Positions 14,569 to 22,990 of a stretch of 43,840 nucleotides of DNA are shown here, piece after piece. Positions within the stretch are counted from its first letter, which is position 1; the number at the start of each line of letters is the position of its first letter. The stretch is from NCBI RefSeq assembly GCF_024623325.1, contig NZ_JANJZD010000038.1, positions 1 to 43,840 on the forward strand, in the 5' to 3' direction. The notes beneath the pieces are model-generated. The model was not told where the DNA came from, made no database searches, and saw only the letters and a list, made by a program, of their open reading frames with translations. The position numbers were made by a program, and so were the translations under genes. The stretch comes from Acetatifactor muris. GTDB taxonomy: Bacteria > Bacillota > Clostridia > Lachnospirales > Lachnospiraceae.

Positions 14569-15012
14569 ATGAGTAAGACAAACAATGAACCCATGCAGCC
14601 GGAGGCCCAGGCGGGCGAGGGCTTGAAGCTGGATGTGACGGTGCGCCCGATTGCCCCGATGGGGAACCTTCTGGCTTTCGCCAATGTGACGATTGGGGAC
14701 AGTTTCAAGATTGACGGCTTCCGTATCTGCTCCGGCGAAAACGGCCTGTACGTCAACATGCCTTCCACCCAGGATAAGCAGGGAAAATGGAGGGATGTCT
14801 GCTGGCCGGTGACGGCGGATTTCCGCAGGCAGCTCAACGACGCCTTGATCGGAGGGTACGGGCAGGCGATTGAAAACCTGCAGGCCACCCTTGAAGCGAC
14901 AAAGGGAGCGGCGGAGAAGCCTTCACTGACCGGCACCCTGAAAGAAAATGCCGGCAAGGTCAAGACGGCCCCGGCAAAACCCGCCCCGACAAAGAATGAG
15001 CAGGCCCGGTAA
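14569..15012 (+). CDS. SpoVG-like protein with C-terminal tag
   Basis: The 147-residue protein starts at ATG 14569 after AAGGAGG. Residues ~18-110 resemble SpoVG: LDVTVRPIAPMGNLLAFANV, then GDSFKIDGFRICSGENGLYV and PVTADFRRQLNDALIGGY. SpoVG binds nucleic acid and controls diverse genes. It is longer than usual because of a tail starting KPSLTGTLKE (nt 14917) and ending TKNEQAR, similar to the ends of five other ICE proteins. It overlaps the next gene's start by one base and lies in the transfer operon. Confidence 0.85.
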   Translation: MSKTNNEPMQPEAQAGEGLKLDVTVRPIAPMGNLLAFANVTIGDSFKIDGFRICSGENGLYVNMPSTQDKQGKWRDVCWPVTADFRRQLNDALIGGYGQAIENLQATLEATKGAAEKPSLTGTLKENAGKVKTAPAKPAPTKNEQAR

Positions 15013-15569
15013 TGGCGGAGGCCGGGAAATATGGCATCGTGTACGCAGACCCGCCCTGGCGCTATGATATGAAACGCGGAAACGGGGTGGCTGAAAACCA
15101 CTATCCGACCATGAGCATGGACGAAATATGCGCGCTGCCGGTTGCAGACCTTGCGGCCAGGGACAGTGCGCTTTTCCTGTGGGCCACCTTCCCGCAGCTT
15201 AACGAAGCCTTCCGGGTGATCGAGGCATGGGGGTTCAAATATAAGACGCTGGCCTTCCTCTGGCTCAAACAGAACCGGAAAGCGGATTCCTGGTTTTACG
15301 GGATGGGGTTCTGGACCCGCTCTAATGCGGAGGTATGCCTTCTGGCGACACGCGGGCGCCCGAAACGCCAGTGCGCGGGAATCCACCAGTTTGTAATCTC
15401 CCATATTGAGCAGCACAGCAAAAAGCCGGACGAGGTACGGGATAAGATCGTGAAGCTCATGGGCGACCAGCCCAGGATAGAGCTTTTTGCGAGGCAGCAG
15501 ACCCCCGGCTGGGATGTGTGGGGCAACGAGGTGGAATCCACGGTCACGATGCAGGAACAAAACCAGTGA
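15012..15569 (+). CDS. MT-A70-family adenine methyltransferase
   Basis: The 185-residue protein has the catalytic DPPW at residues 13-16 (GIVYADPPWRYD), the family block SALFLWATFPQLNEAFRVIE, and a later SAM-binding region around SKKPDEVRDKIVKL. Such enzymes methylate adenine N6 in DNA or RNA. No restriction endonuclease is adjacent. It may protect transferred DNA from host restriction; this role is inferred from its place in the conjugation operon. It starts on the last base of the SpoVG-like stop codon. Confidence 0.88.
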   Translation: MAEAGKYGIVYADPPWRYDMKRGNGVAENHYPTMSMDEICALPVADLAARDSALFLWATFPQLNEAFRVIEAWGFKYKTLAFLWLKQNRKADSWFYGMGFWTRSNAEVCLLATRGRPKRQCAGIHQFVISHIEQHSKKPDEVRDKIVKLMGDQPRIELFARQQTPGWDVWGNEVESTVTMQEQNQ

Positions 15570-15596
15570 GATAAGCATGAATGGAGGTGAAATTAC

Positions 15597-16031
15597 ATGC
15601 CTTATGTACCCGTACCCAAAGACTTAACAAAAGTCAAGACCAAGCTGGCCTTCAACCTGACGAAGCGCCAGCTTATCTGTTTCAGCCTGGCCGCGCTGGC
15701 CGGGCTGCCGGTATATTTCCTTACCCGCGGCGCTGTCGGCAATTCGGCGGCGGTGCTGATGATGATCGGGCTTATGATGCCCTTTTTCTTTTTCGCCATG
15801 TATGAGCGGGACGGGCAGCCGGCGGAGAAACTTCTGAAAAACAGGCTCCGCTATAAGCTCTGGCCGAAGAAACGGCCATACCGGACAGAAAACCTGTATA
15901 AATCCATGTCAGAGAAGGAGGTTATGAGGATTGCCAAAAACCAGACAGCAGGAGGCCCAGGAAAAGCGCCTGCAGAGAAACATCAGGCAGGCCCAAAAAG
16001 CCAGGGCCGATGCAAAAACAGGCGGGCGTAA
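15597..16031 (+). CDS. prgI: PrgI-family conjugation protein
   Basis: The 144-residue protein begins at ATG 15597 after GGAGGTG. It has the PrgI layout: an N-terminal block (YVPVPKDLTKVKTKLAFNLT) followed by two membrane helices (LICFSLAALAGLPVYFL and AAVLMMIGLMMPFFFFAMY) and the EKLLKNRLRYKLWPKKRPY segment. It corresponds to VirB3-like inner-membrane parts that work with VirB4. The gene overlaps the start of virB4 by about 100 bases, and its last ~30 residues are poorly conserved. Confidence 0.88.
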   Translation: MPYVPVPKDLTKVKTKLAFNLTKRQLICFSLAALAGLPVYFLTRGAVGNSAAVLMMIGLMMPFFFFAMYERDGQPAEKLLKNRLRYKLWPKKRPYRTENLYKSMSEKEVMRIAKNQTAGGPGKAPAEKHQAGPKSQGRCKNRRA

Positions 16032-18405
16032 TGCTTCCCGCGCAAAGCCGTCCAGGAAAGGCGGCTTTTTTGCCGGGCTCAAATCGGATGCCCCGCAGAC
16101 GGTCCAGCAGAGTATTCCCTACAAGGAAATGTACCGGGACGGGATCTGCCGGCTGACGGATAAGCTCTACACCAAGACAGTGCAGTTTTTTGATATTAAC
16201 TACCAGCTCGCACAGGCGGATGACAAGGCGCAGATTTTTGAGGGCTACTGTGATTTCCTCAATTATTTTGACGCTTCGATCCGTGTGCAGCTTACCTTTG
16301 TCAACCAGCGGGCCAACATGCAGGATTTCGCCCGCAGTATCGACATCCCCGTCCGCGGCGACGAATATGACGGAATCCGCAGGGAGTATGGGGATATGTT
16401 AAAGGGCCAGCTCCAAAAAGGCAATAACGGCCTTACCAAACGGAAATATATCACCTTCGGCATTGAGGCCGACGACCTCAGGACCGCAAAAATGCGCCTG
16501 GAGCGGATCGAGGCTGACGTGCTGGCGAATTTCAAGGCCCTGGGAGCCCAGGCAAGGCCGCTTAACGGGCTGGAACGCCTGGAGCTCCTTCACAGCCAGC
16601 TCCACCCGGACGGGCAGGAAAAGTTTCATTTCACCTGGGCGGACCTGCCGAAAACCGGGCTTTCCACAAAAGATTTTATCGCGCCCTCCGGCCTGTCGTT
16701 CTCGAATGACGGAAAGACCTTCCGGGTGGCCGACCATTCCGGGGCGGCGTCCTTTTTGCAGATTTTAGCGCCGGAGCTGACGGACCGGCTGCTGGCGGAG
16801 CTGCTTGATCTGGACGACGCCGTGACGGTGAACCTGCATATCCAGTCTATCGACCAGGCGCAGGCTATTAAAAATATCAAGCGCAAGATGTCCGACCTGC
16901 AGAAAATGACCATTGAGGAACAGAAGAAAGCGGTCCGTGCAGGGTATGACATGGACATCATACCTACCGACCTTGCCACCTATGGGGAAGAAGCAAAAAA
17001 TCTCTTACAGGATTTGCAGAGCCGGAATGAGCGGATGTTTTTAGTCACGGTACTGGTGGAGAACATCGCGCCGAAACGCCAGAAGCTGCTGAACGATATT
17101 CTGTCTGCCTCCGGCATTGCGCAGAAATATAACTGTGCCCTGAAACGTCTGGACTTCCAGCAGGAGCAGGGCCTGATGTCCTCCCTTGCCTTAGGGCTGA
17201 ACCAAGTTGAGATTGAGCGTGGGCTTACGACCAGCAGCACCGCCATTTTCGTGCCGTTCACGACCTGCGAGCTGTTCCAGGAGGGCGAGGCGCTTTATTA
17301 TGGCCTGAACGCTTTAAGCAACAACTTGATCATGGCGAACCGCAAGAACTTAAAGAACCCCAACGGCCTGTTCCTGGGAACGCCGGGCAGCGGCAAGTCT
17401 TTCTCGGCAAAGCGCGAGATTGTCAACGTGTTCCTTCTGACGGAGGACGACATCATCATTGCAGACCCGGAGAATGAGTACGGGCCATTGGTGCAGCAGT
17501 TCGGCGCCCAGGGGCAGGTCATTGACATTTCCCCGACCTCCACCAACTATATCAATCCGATGGACATTAACCTGGACTATTCGGATGATGAAAACCCCAT
17601 CACGCTGAAAAGTGATTTTATCCTGTCCCTGTGCGACCTGGTGATCGGCGGCAAGGAGGGGCTTTCCCCCATTGAGAGGACCATTATTGACCGCTGCACA
17701 AGGCTGGTGTACCGGGATTATTTGCAGGACCCGCGCCCGGAAAATATGCCGGTCCTGGGAGATTTGTACGGGCTGCTTTTGAAGCAGGCCGAGCCGGAGG
17801 CGCAGAATATCGCCACGGCGCTGGAAATCTATGTCAACGGCTCCCTGAATGTATTCAACCACAGGTCCAACATTGACATGAACAACCACCGGGTACTCTG
17901 CTTCCAGTTAAAGTCTCTGGGGAAGGCCCTGAAAGAGATCGGGCTTCTCATTATGCAGGATGCCGTTTGGAACCGTGTCACGGCCAACCGCTCGAAGCAT
18001 AAGACGACCTGGTTCTATATTGACGAATTCCATCTCCTTCTGAAAGGCCAGACCGGAAGTTTCAGCGTGGAAATCTGGAAACGGTTCAGGAAATGGGGCG
18101 GCATACCGAGCGGCCTGACGCAGAACGTGAAGGACCTGCTGGCCTCCCGTGAGATCGAGAATATCTTTGAGAACTCGGATTTTATCTACATGCTGAACCA
18201 GGCCCAGGGGGACCGGCAGATTCTGGCGAAGCAGTTGGGGATTTCCCCGCACCAGCTTTCCTATGTGACCCATTCCGGCCCCGGCGAGGGGCTTCTGTTC
18301 TTCGGGAATGTGATTATCCCCTTTGTCGATCATTTCCCGAAGGATACCCTGCTGTACAGCGTACTTACAACCCGGCCTGATGAAGTGGCAGGGACGAAAG
18401 CATGA
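15931..18405 (+). CDS. virB4: VirB4-like conjugative transfer ATPase (CD1110 family)
   Basis: The 824-residue ATPase starts at TTG 15931, eight bases after AAGGAGGT, inside prgI. Walker A is GTPGSGKS at residues 483-490; Walker B is in TWFYIDEFHLLL. Other VirB4 marks are DIIIADPENEYGPL and the late RKWGGIPSGLTQNVKDLLAS region. It energises assembly and operation of the secretion channel at the membrane. Full length, with no defect seen. Confidence 0.93.
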   Translation: MPKTRQQEAQEKRLQRNIRQAQKARADAKTGGRNASRAKPSRKGGFFAGLKSDAPQTVQQSIPYKEMYRDGICRLTDKLYTKTVQFFDINYQLAQADDKAQIFEGYCDFLNYFDASIRVQLTFVNQRANMQDFARSIDIPVRGDEYDGIRREYGDMLKGQLQKGNNGLTKRKYITFGIEADDLRTAKMRLERIEADVLANFKALGAQARPLNGLERLELLHSQLHPDGQEKFHFTWADLPKTGLSTKDFIAPSGLSFSNDGKTFRVADHSGAASFLQILAPELTDRLLAELLDLDDAVTVNLHIQSIDQAQAIKNIKRKMSDLQKMTIEEQKKAVRAGYDMDIIPTDLATYGEEAKNLLQDLQSRNERMFLVTVLVENIAPKRQKLLNDILSASGIAQKYNCALKRLDFQQEQGLMSSLALGLNQVEIERGLTTSSTAIFVPFTTCELFQEGEALYYGLNALSNNLIMANRKNLKNPNGLFLGTPGSGKSFSAKREIVNVFLLTEDDIIIADPENEYGPLVQQFGAQGQVIDISPTSTNYINPMDINLDYSDDENPITLKSDFILSLCDLVIGGKEGLSPIERTIIDRCTRLVYRDYLQDPRPENMPVLGDLYGLLLKQAEPEAQNIATALEIYVNGSLNVFNHRSNIDMNNHRVLCFQLKSLGKALKEIGLLIMQDAVWNRVTANRSKHKTTWFYIDEFHLLLKGQTGSFSVEIWKRFRKWGGIPSGLTQNVKDLLASREIENIFENSDFIYMLNQAQGDRQILAKQLGISPHQLSYVTHSGPGEGLLFFGNVIIPFVDHFPKDTLLYSVLTTRPDEVAGTKA

Positions 18406-18445
18406 GAAAACGAAAATACCCTGAAAGCGATTGGAGGTGAGGACA

Positions 18446-21400
18446 ATGGCGCGTGACAGGAATTTTCAGAGAAAACAGAAAGACGCCCGGATGCCGGCGC
18501 GGGATTCCCACGGGGAGGACCGCATGGCGGCCCGGCAGGGAGAGCCGGATTTTGACCTGCGCCGGGCAAGGGACGCCCCTTCTTCCGGCACTTCAAGGAA
18601 CCGCAGGCAGGCGGCACCGGTGCAGGCAGAAACTTATGGATCAGATATATTTGCAGGCTGCGAAAACAGCGATACGGCGGCACAGGATTCCCCTATCCAG
18701 GTTTTCCCCGGACAAGAACCAACCGGATCAGAGCCATATGTGCCGGAAACCGGGCGGGGCAGCCAGGGACAGGGCAATGCCGTTTACAGGGATGCCAGGC
18801 GGGAGAAACCCAGGCAGGCTGATTTTAGCCAGGAGAGCCCAGGGAGGCGCAATACCGTTTACCAGAATTTCAGGCAGGAGGAACCCAGGCAGACGGATTC
18901 CAGCCAGGAGAGCCCAGGGGGACGCAATGCCGCTTACCAGAATTTCAGGCAGGAGGAACCCCGACAGGAGGATTCCAGCCAGGAGAGCCCAGGGAGGCGC
19001 AATACCGTTTACAGGGATTCCAGGCAGGAAGAACCCAGGCAGGCGGATTCCGGCCAGGAGAGCCCAGGGAGGCGCAATGCCACTTACCGGAATTTCAGGC
19101 AGGAAGAACCCAGGCAGGCGGATTCCGACCAGGAAAATCCCGGAGAGACATCTTTTGCAGAACACGATCCGAAAGGTACGGATTCCCGGTATGGGAAATT
19201 ATTTCAGGAAAGCGCCGGGGCACAGAAAGGGGAAGAAAAATCCGGCCAGGCAGGACGCCGGAACCGGACACGGCAGCATGGCAATAAATACCAGCAGCGC
19301 TTCCGGGAGACGGCACAGGCAGGGGAACAGGCGGCGCAGGCAGAAGGGAAGGCCGGGGACGGGCAGAAGAAAATTTCCAAGCTGGAATTTACCGCTGACG
19401 AGCTCCCACCGGAGACGGCGGATAAGAAACTCACGAAAGCCAGGCGGAAGGCAGAACGGACAGCGGAAAAGCTGGAACAGGCGGAAAGCCGCCTTCCTGC
19501 CCGCCGCAGGCTGCGGATGGAAACAGCTTCCGACCCTGATACGGGCAAGGCCAAAAAGCGCCTGAAATTTGAAAAGGAGGTGAAGTCCCAGCGGGCCCAT
19601 GTCAAGGGCCCCGTCCCAATGCGCCCGGTAAAGGCCGGCGCAAATACGGCAATCGGCTACGCCCATAAAAAGATTTACCAGACGGAGAATGAGAATGTCG
19701 GCATTAAGGCGGCCCACCGCACCGAGCTTGTAAGTGAATCGGGGCTGCGCATGGCATATCACAGGCATAAGACAGCGCCGTACCGCAGGGTGGCAAAATT
19801 GCAGCAGAAATCAGCCAGGGCCAATGCCCGGCTTGCCTACCGGCAGACTTTGCATGACAGCCCGGAGCTGAAGAAAAACCTCCTTGCCCGGATGTGGCAG
19901 AAACAGAAGATAAAACGCCAGTATGCCAAAGCAGCCAGAGAAGCGAAAAAAGCGGGAAAGCGTGCAAAGGACACCGCCGTTACCACGGAAAAGATCGCGG
20001 CCGGCGTGGTCCATGCCGTCAGGCGCCACCCGGTCCTATGCGGGATCGTGCTCCTGCTCCTTCTGGTATTTTTTCTGATCGCGTCCCTGATTTCTTCCTT
20101 TTCCAACCTGGGGACCGGCGGGCTGGGGAGCCTTGCAGCCTCTACCTACCTGGCGGACGATGCGGACATCAACAATGCGGAGCTTGCTTATACCGAGTGG
20201 GAAACGGACCTGCAGATGCAGGTCAACCGTGTGGAAACAGACCGGCCCGGCTACGACGAGTACCGCTATAATATCGGCCCCATTGAGCATGACCCCTATG
20301 TCCTGATGGGGTACCTCACTTCTGCCTATCAGAATTTTACCTATGCGCAGGTCGAGGGCGTCCTCCGGGAGCTTTTTAACGGGCAGTATTCCCTCTCTTT
20401 TTCAGAAGAAACGGAAACCCGCTACCGGACGGAAACAAGCACTGACCCGGAGACCGGCGAGGAAACGGAGGAAGAAGTGCCTTATGAGTGGCACATTTTG
20501 AATGTAACGCTTACTTCCGTGCCGCTTGAAAACCTGGTGGTTCCACGCATGGATGCGGACCAGAAGGAAATCTGCGAGATTCTATTGCAGACCAAAGGCA
20601 ACCGCCAGTATGTGAAAAATGTATTTGGCACGAACTGGCTGCCCTATGTCACCAGCTACTACGGCTACCGGGTACACCCGATCAGCGGGGGAAAGAACTA
20701 CCATACCGGCGTTGACATCGGGATGCCCCAGGGCACGGAGATTCTGGCCGGGCATGACGGCACGGTCACGCTGGCCGGTGAAGCCGGAGGATATGGCCTG
20801 TGCGTTGCCATTGAGGGCGAGGCTTATGAGGGGCACTCCCTCACCACCAAATACGGCCACTGTTCGCAGATTCTTGTATCTGCCGGGCAGGAAGTAAGGG
20901 CTGGGGACGTGATCGCGAAGGTCGGCAGCACCGGGAATTCCACCGGGCCGCACCTGCACCTGGAGGTCCTGGTTGACGGCCAGTATAGGAACCCTTTATA
21001 TTTTGCCGATACCGGCGATACCAGCGAGCGGCATTTACCAACAGTGGGCGCAGGCGGCGGAGGGAATTATTTTGATTACGATGTCCCGCCGGAGGCCCTT
21101 GCGGATGAAAAGTTTGCCGCCATGCTCGCGGAGGCCGAGAAGTATTTAGGCTATCCGTATGTATGGGGCGGCGCGAGCCCTTCCACTTCCTTTGACTGTT
21201 CGGGCTATGTTTCCTGGGTAGTCAACCATTGCGGCGTGGGATGGAACTTCGGGCGGCTGACCGCGGACGGGCTTTTAGGCGTATGCACGCCTGTATCAAG
21301 CGCGGATGCAAGGCCCGGCGACCTGATATTCTTCCAGGGCACCTACAATACCAGCGGCGCAAGCCATGTGGGAATCTATGTGGGCAACGGGATGATGATC

Positions 21401-21484
21401 CATTGCGGGGACCCGATCTCCTACGCAAATATCAACACAAGCTACTGGCAGCAGCATTTTTATACATTTGGGCGTCTGCCCTGA
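18446..21484 (+). CDS. bifunctional cell-wall hydrolase: M23 peptidase plus NlpC/P60 (CD1108 family)
   Basis: About 1012 residues from ATG 18446 (GGAGGTGAGG before it). The N-terminal ~520 residues are polar and cytoplasmic, with five 25-residue repeats; then a membrane helix (VLCGIVLLLLLVFFLIASLI). The extracellular part has a linker, an M23 domain (HTGVDIG and GPHLHLE zinc ligands) and an NlpC/P60 domain (Cys in SFDCSGYVSW, His in ASHVGIYVG). It locally opens peptidoglycan for the conjugation channel, like the VirB1/Tn916 Orf14 group. Both catalytic domains look intact. Confidence 0.9.
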   Translation: MARDRNFQRKQKDARMPARDSHGEDRMAARQGEPDFDLRRARDAPSSGTSRNRRQAAPVQAETYGSDIFAGCENSDTAAQDSPIQVFPGQEPTGSEPYVPETGRGSQGQGNAVYRDARREKPRQADFSQESPGRRNTVYQNFRQEEPRQTDSSQESPGGRNAAYQNFRQEEPRQEDSSQESPGRRNTVYRDSRQEEPRQADSGQESPGRRNATYRNFRQEEPRQADSDQENPGETSFAEHDPKGTDSRYGKLFQESAGAQKGEEKSGQAGRRNRTRQHGNKYQQRFRETAQAGEQAAQAEGKAGDGQKKISKLEFTADELPPETADKKLTKARRKAERTAEKLEQAESRLPARRRLRMETASDPDTGKAKKRLKFEKEVKSQRAHVKGPVPMRPVKAGANTAIGYAHKKIYQTENENVGIKAAHRTELVSESGLRMAYHRHKTAPYRRVAKLQQKSARANARLAYRQTLHDSPELKKNLLARMWQKQKIKRQYAKAAREAKKAGKRAKDTAVTTEKIAAGVVHAVRRHPVLCGIVLLLLLVFFLIASLISSFSNLGTGGLGSLAASTYLADDADINNAELAYTEWETDLQMQVNRVETDRPGYDEYRYNIGPIEHDPYVLMGYLTSAYQNFTYAQVEGVLRELFNGQYSLSFSEETETRYRTETSTDPETGEETEEEVPYEWHILNVTLTSVPLENLVVPRMDADQKEICEILLQTKGNRQYVKNVFGTNWLPYVTSYYGYRVHPISGGKNYHTGVDIGMPQGTEILAGHDGTVTLAGEAGGYGLCVAIEGEAYEGHSLTTKYGHCSQILVSAGQEVRAGDVIAKVGSTGNSTGPHLHLEVLVDGQYRNPLYFADTGDTSERHLPTVGAGGGGNYFDYDVPPEALADEKFAAMLAEAEKYLGYPYVWGGASPSTSFDCSGYVSWVVNHCGVGWNFGRLTADGLLGVCTPVSSADARPGDLIFFQGTYNTSGASHVGIYVGNGMMIHCGDPISYANINTSYWQQHFYTFGRLP
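18779..19153 (+). repeat. five tandem 75-bp repeats within the hydrolase gene
   Basis: Each unit encodes 25 residues built on the pattern VYxxFRQEEPRQADSxQESP plus GRRN. Copies start at 18779, 18854, 18929, 19004 and 19079. The repeats are in frame and differ by several substitutions, so they are not a recent assembly artefact. Copy number could vary by slippage. The encoded region lies on the cytoplasmic side and is Gln/Glu/Arg-rich. Confidence 0.85.
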
Positions 21485-21502
21485 CAGATTGGAGGTAATG
21501 AA

Positions 21503-21745
21503 TTGAACCCTAAGATTGAGAAACTGGAGAAAGAGATCGACAAGGCCAAAACAAAGATCGCGGAGATGCAGGCCAAACTCCGCGACCTGGAGAAACAGAA
21601 AACGGAGCTGGAGAATACCGATTATGTGGCGATTGCCCGCAGCTTCCATCTGACGCCCCAGCAGTTGGCCGAATTTCTGAAATCGCAGCAGCCCGCCCCG
21701 TCCGGGAACGGCACGCTGCAGAAGGAGGATAGGAATGAGGACTAA
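21503..21745 (+). CDS. DUF4315-family coiled-coil protein
   Basis: The 80-residue protein starts at TTG 21503 after GGAGG. An N-terminal coiled coil (IEKLEKEIDKAKTKIAEMQA and the following RDLEKQKTELE) is followed by VAIARSFHLTPQQLAEFLKS, which matches DUF4315. It is a small accessory protein with unknown role, conserved in this position in Tn1549-type transfer modules. It overlaps the next gene by 11 bases. Confidence 0.85.
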   Translation: MNPKIEKLEKEIDKAKTKIAEMQAKLRDLEKQKTELENTDYVAIARSFHLTPQQLAEFLKSQQPAPSGNGTLQKEDRNED

Positions 21746-22943
21746 AAAAATCTCTCTGCTACTGGTGCTTATGCTTGCCGTAAGCGCCATAGCTTTCCCC
21801 CTGACGGCCTATGCCGCCGGGGACAAAGATACCACGCCGCCCGAACTTACGGCTTCCCTGGACGGCGATACGCTGAAAATAGAAAGCAGCGACGATAATT
21901 CCGGCGTGGAGGCGGTCTTTGTGGACGGGAACCGGATCGGAACCCTGACGAACGGGGCGGCCTCTGTCACCTTAAAGGATTATGCCGGCACGGAAAAGCA
22001 GGTAAGCGTGTACGCCCAGGATTATGCCGGAAACCGCTCAAAGGCCGTGAAGTTTGAGAATCCCTATTATGAGGAACCGGCGCCCACGGAAAAACCTGCG
22101 GCTGCAACGCAGGAGGACCAGGGCGGCACGGCGGCAAAACCGGCGCAGGCCCAGGCTGCTTCCCCCGGCAGCACAAACAGCAATGCCGGGAACAGCAATT
22201 CCGGCAGCAGCCACTCCGGGAACGGTTCTAATACAGGTACGAATACGGGCGCCAATACCGGCGGCAATACAGCCTCCGGCACAAACGGCGGCGGCTCCGA
22301 TTCCCAGGAGGAAACCGCTTCCGCTATCCCGGACGGCGCATTTACCCCGGAGGGCACCGGCACGGTGTTAGATACGGCCATCGGGGAAGATGGGGATAAA
22401 CAGTTTTACACCATCACCTCCGAGGACGGGAATGTGTTCTATCTGATTATTGACGGAAAGCGTGACGGCAACAATGTCTACTTCCTGAACGGCGTTACCG
22501 AGGCCGACCTGATGGCTCTGGCGGAAAAGAGCGGGGACACCATGAGCGCTATCCCGGCGGAGGACGTCTGCACCTGTACGGAGAAATGCGCAGCAGGGGA
22601 AGTTGATACCGCCTGCCCGGTCTGCAAGAATGACCTGAAAGGCTGCACCGGGAAGGAAAAACCTGCGGAAACGGAGGAACCCGCGCAGGCCGAGCAGCCG
22701 AAAAAGGACAAGGGCAGCGCCGGCACGATTATCTTCATTCTCATTGCCCTGCTTGCGGCAGGCGGCGTTGGCTATTATGTGAAGATCGTCCGTCCGAAAC
22801 AGCAGGCGGAGGATGACGAGGATTTCGAGGATGACGGGTACGGCGAAGGCTTCGACCCGGACGAGGCTTACGGCGGGACGGAATATCTCTCCGAGGACGA
22901 TTTTGAGGACAGGATCAACGAGGAACAGGAGGACAGCGAGTAA
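21735..22943 (+). CDS. DUF4366-family surface protein (CD1107 family)
   Basis: The 402-residue protein has a signal peptide (KISLLLVLMLAVSAIAF, cleavage near AYAA), a beta-rich domain with DTTPPELTASLDGD, and a Gly/Asn/Ser linker. The conserved DUF4366 block FYTITSEDGNVFYLIIDGKR and NNVYFLNGVTEADL follows, then a Cys-containing region, a membrane helix (AGTIIFILIALLAAGGVGYY) and an acidic cytoplasmic tail. It probably sits at the cell surface as part of the conjugation apparatus; the molecular role is not known. Confidence 0.9.
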   Translation: MRTKKISLLLVLMLAVSAIAFPLTAYAAGDKDTTPPELTASLDGDTLKIESSDDNSGVEAVFVDGNRIGTLTNGAASVTLKDYAGTEKQVSVYAQDYAGNRSKAVKFENPYYEEPAPTEKPAAATQEDQGGTAAKPAQAQAASPGSTNSNAGNSNSGSSHSGNGSNTGTNTGANTGGNTASGTNGGGSDSQEETASAIPDGAFTPEGTGTVLDTAIGEDGDKQFYTITSEDGNVFYLIIDGKRDGNNVYFLNGVTEADLMALAEKSGDTMSAIPAEDVCTCTEKCAAGEVDTACPVCKNDLKGCTGKEKPAETEEPAQAEQPKKDKGSAGTIIFILIALLAAGGVGYYVKIVRPKQQAEDDEDFEDDGYGEGFDPDEAYGGTEYLSEDDFEDRINEEQEDSE

Positions 22944-22990
22944 AGCTGTCCTTTTGTATTCCAATCAAATATAAGAAAGCGAGGATTTCT

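Noticed and set aside
18779..19153. possible CRISPR array
   Set aside because: Units are contiguous 75-bp in-frame coding repeats without spacers.
18728..19165. antisense frame with repeated LPGFLLPEI-type units
   Set aside because: It is only the complement of the 75-bp repeats in the hydrolase gene.
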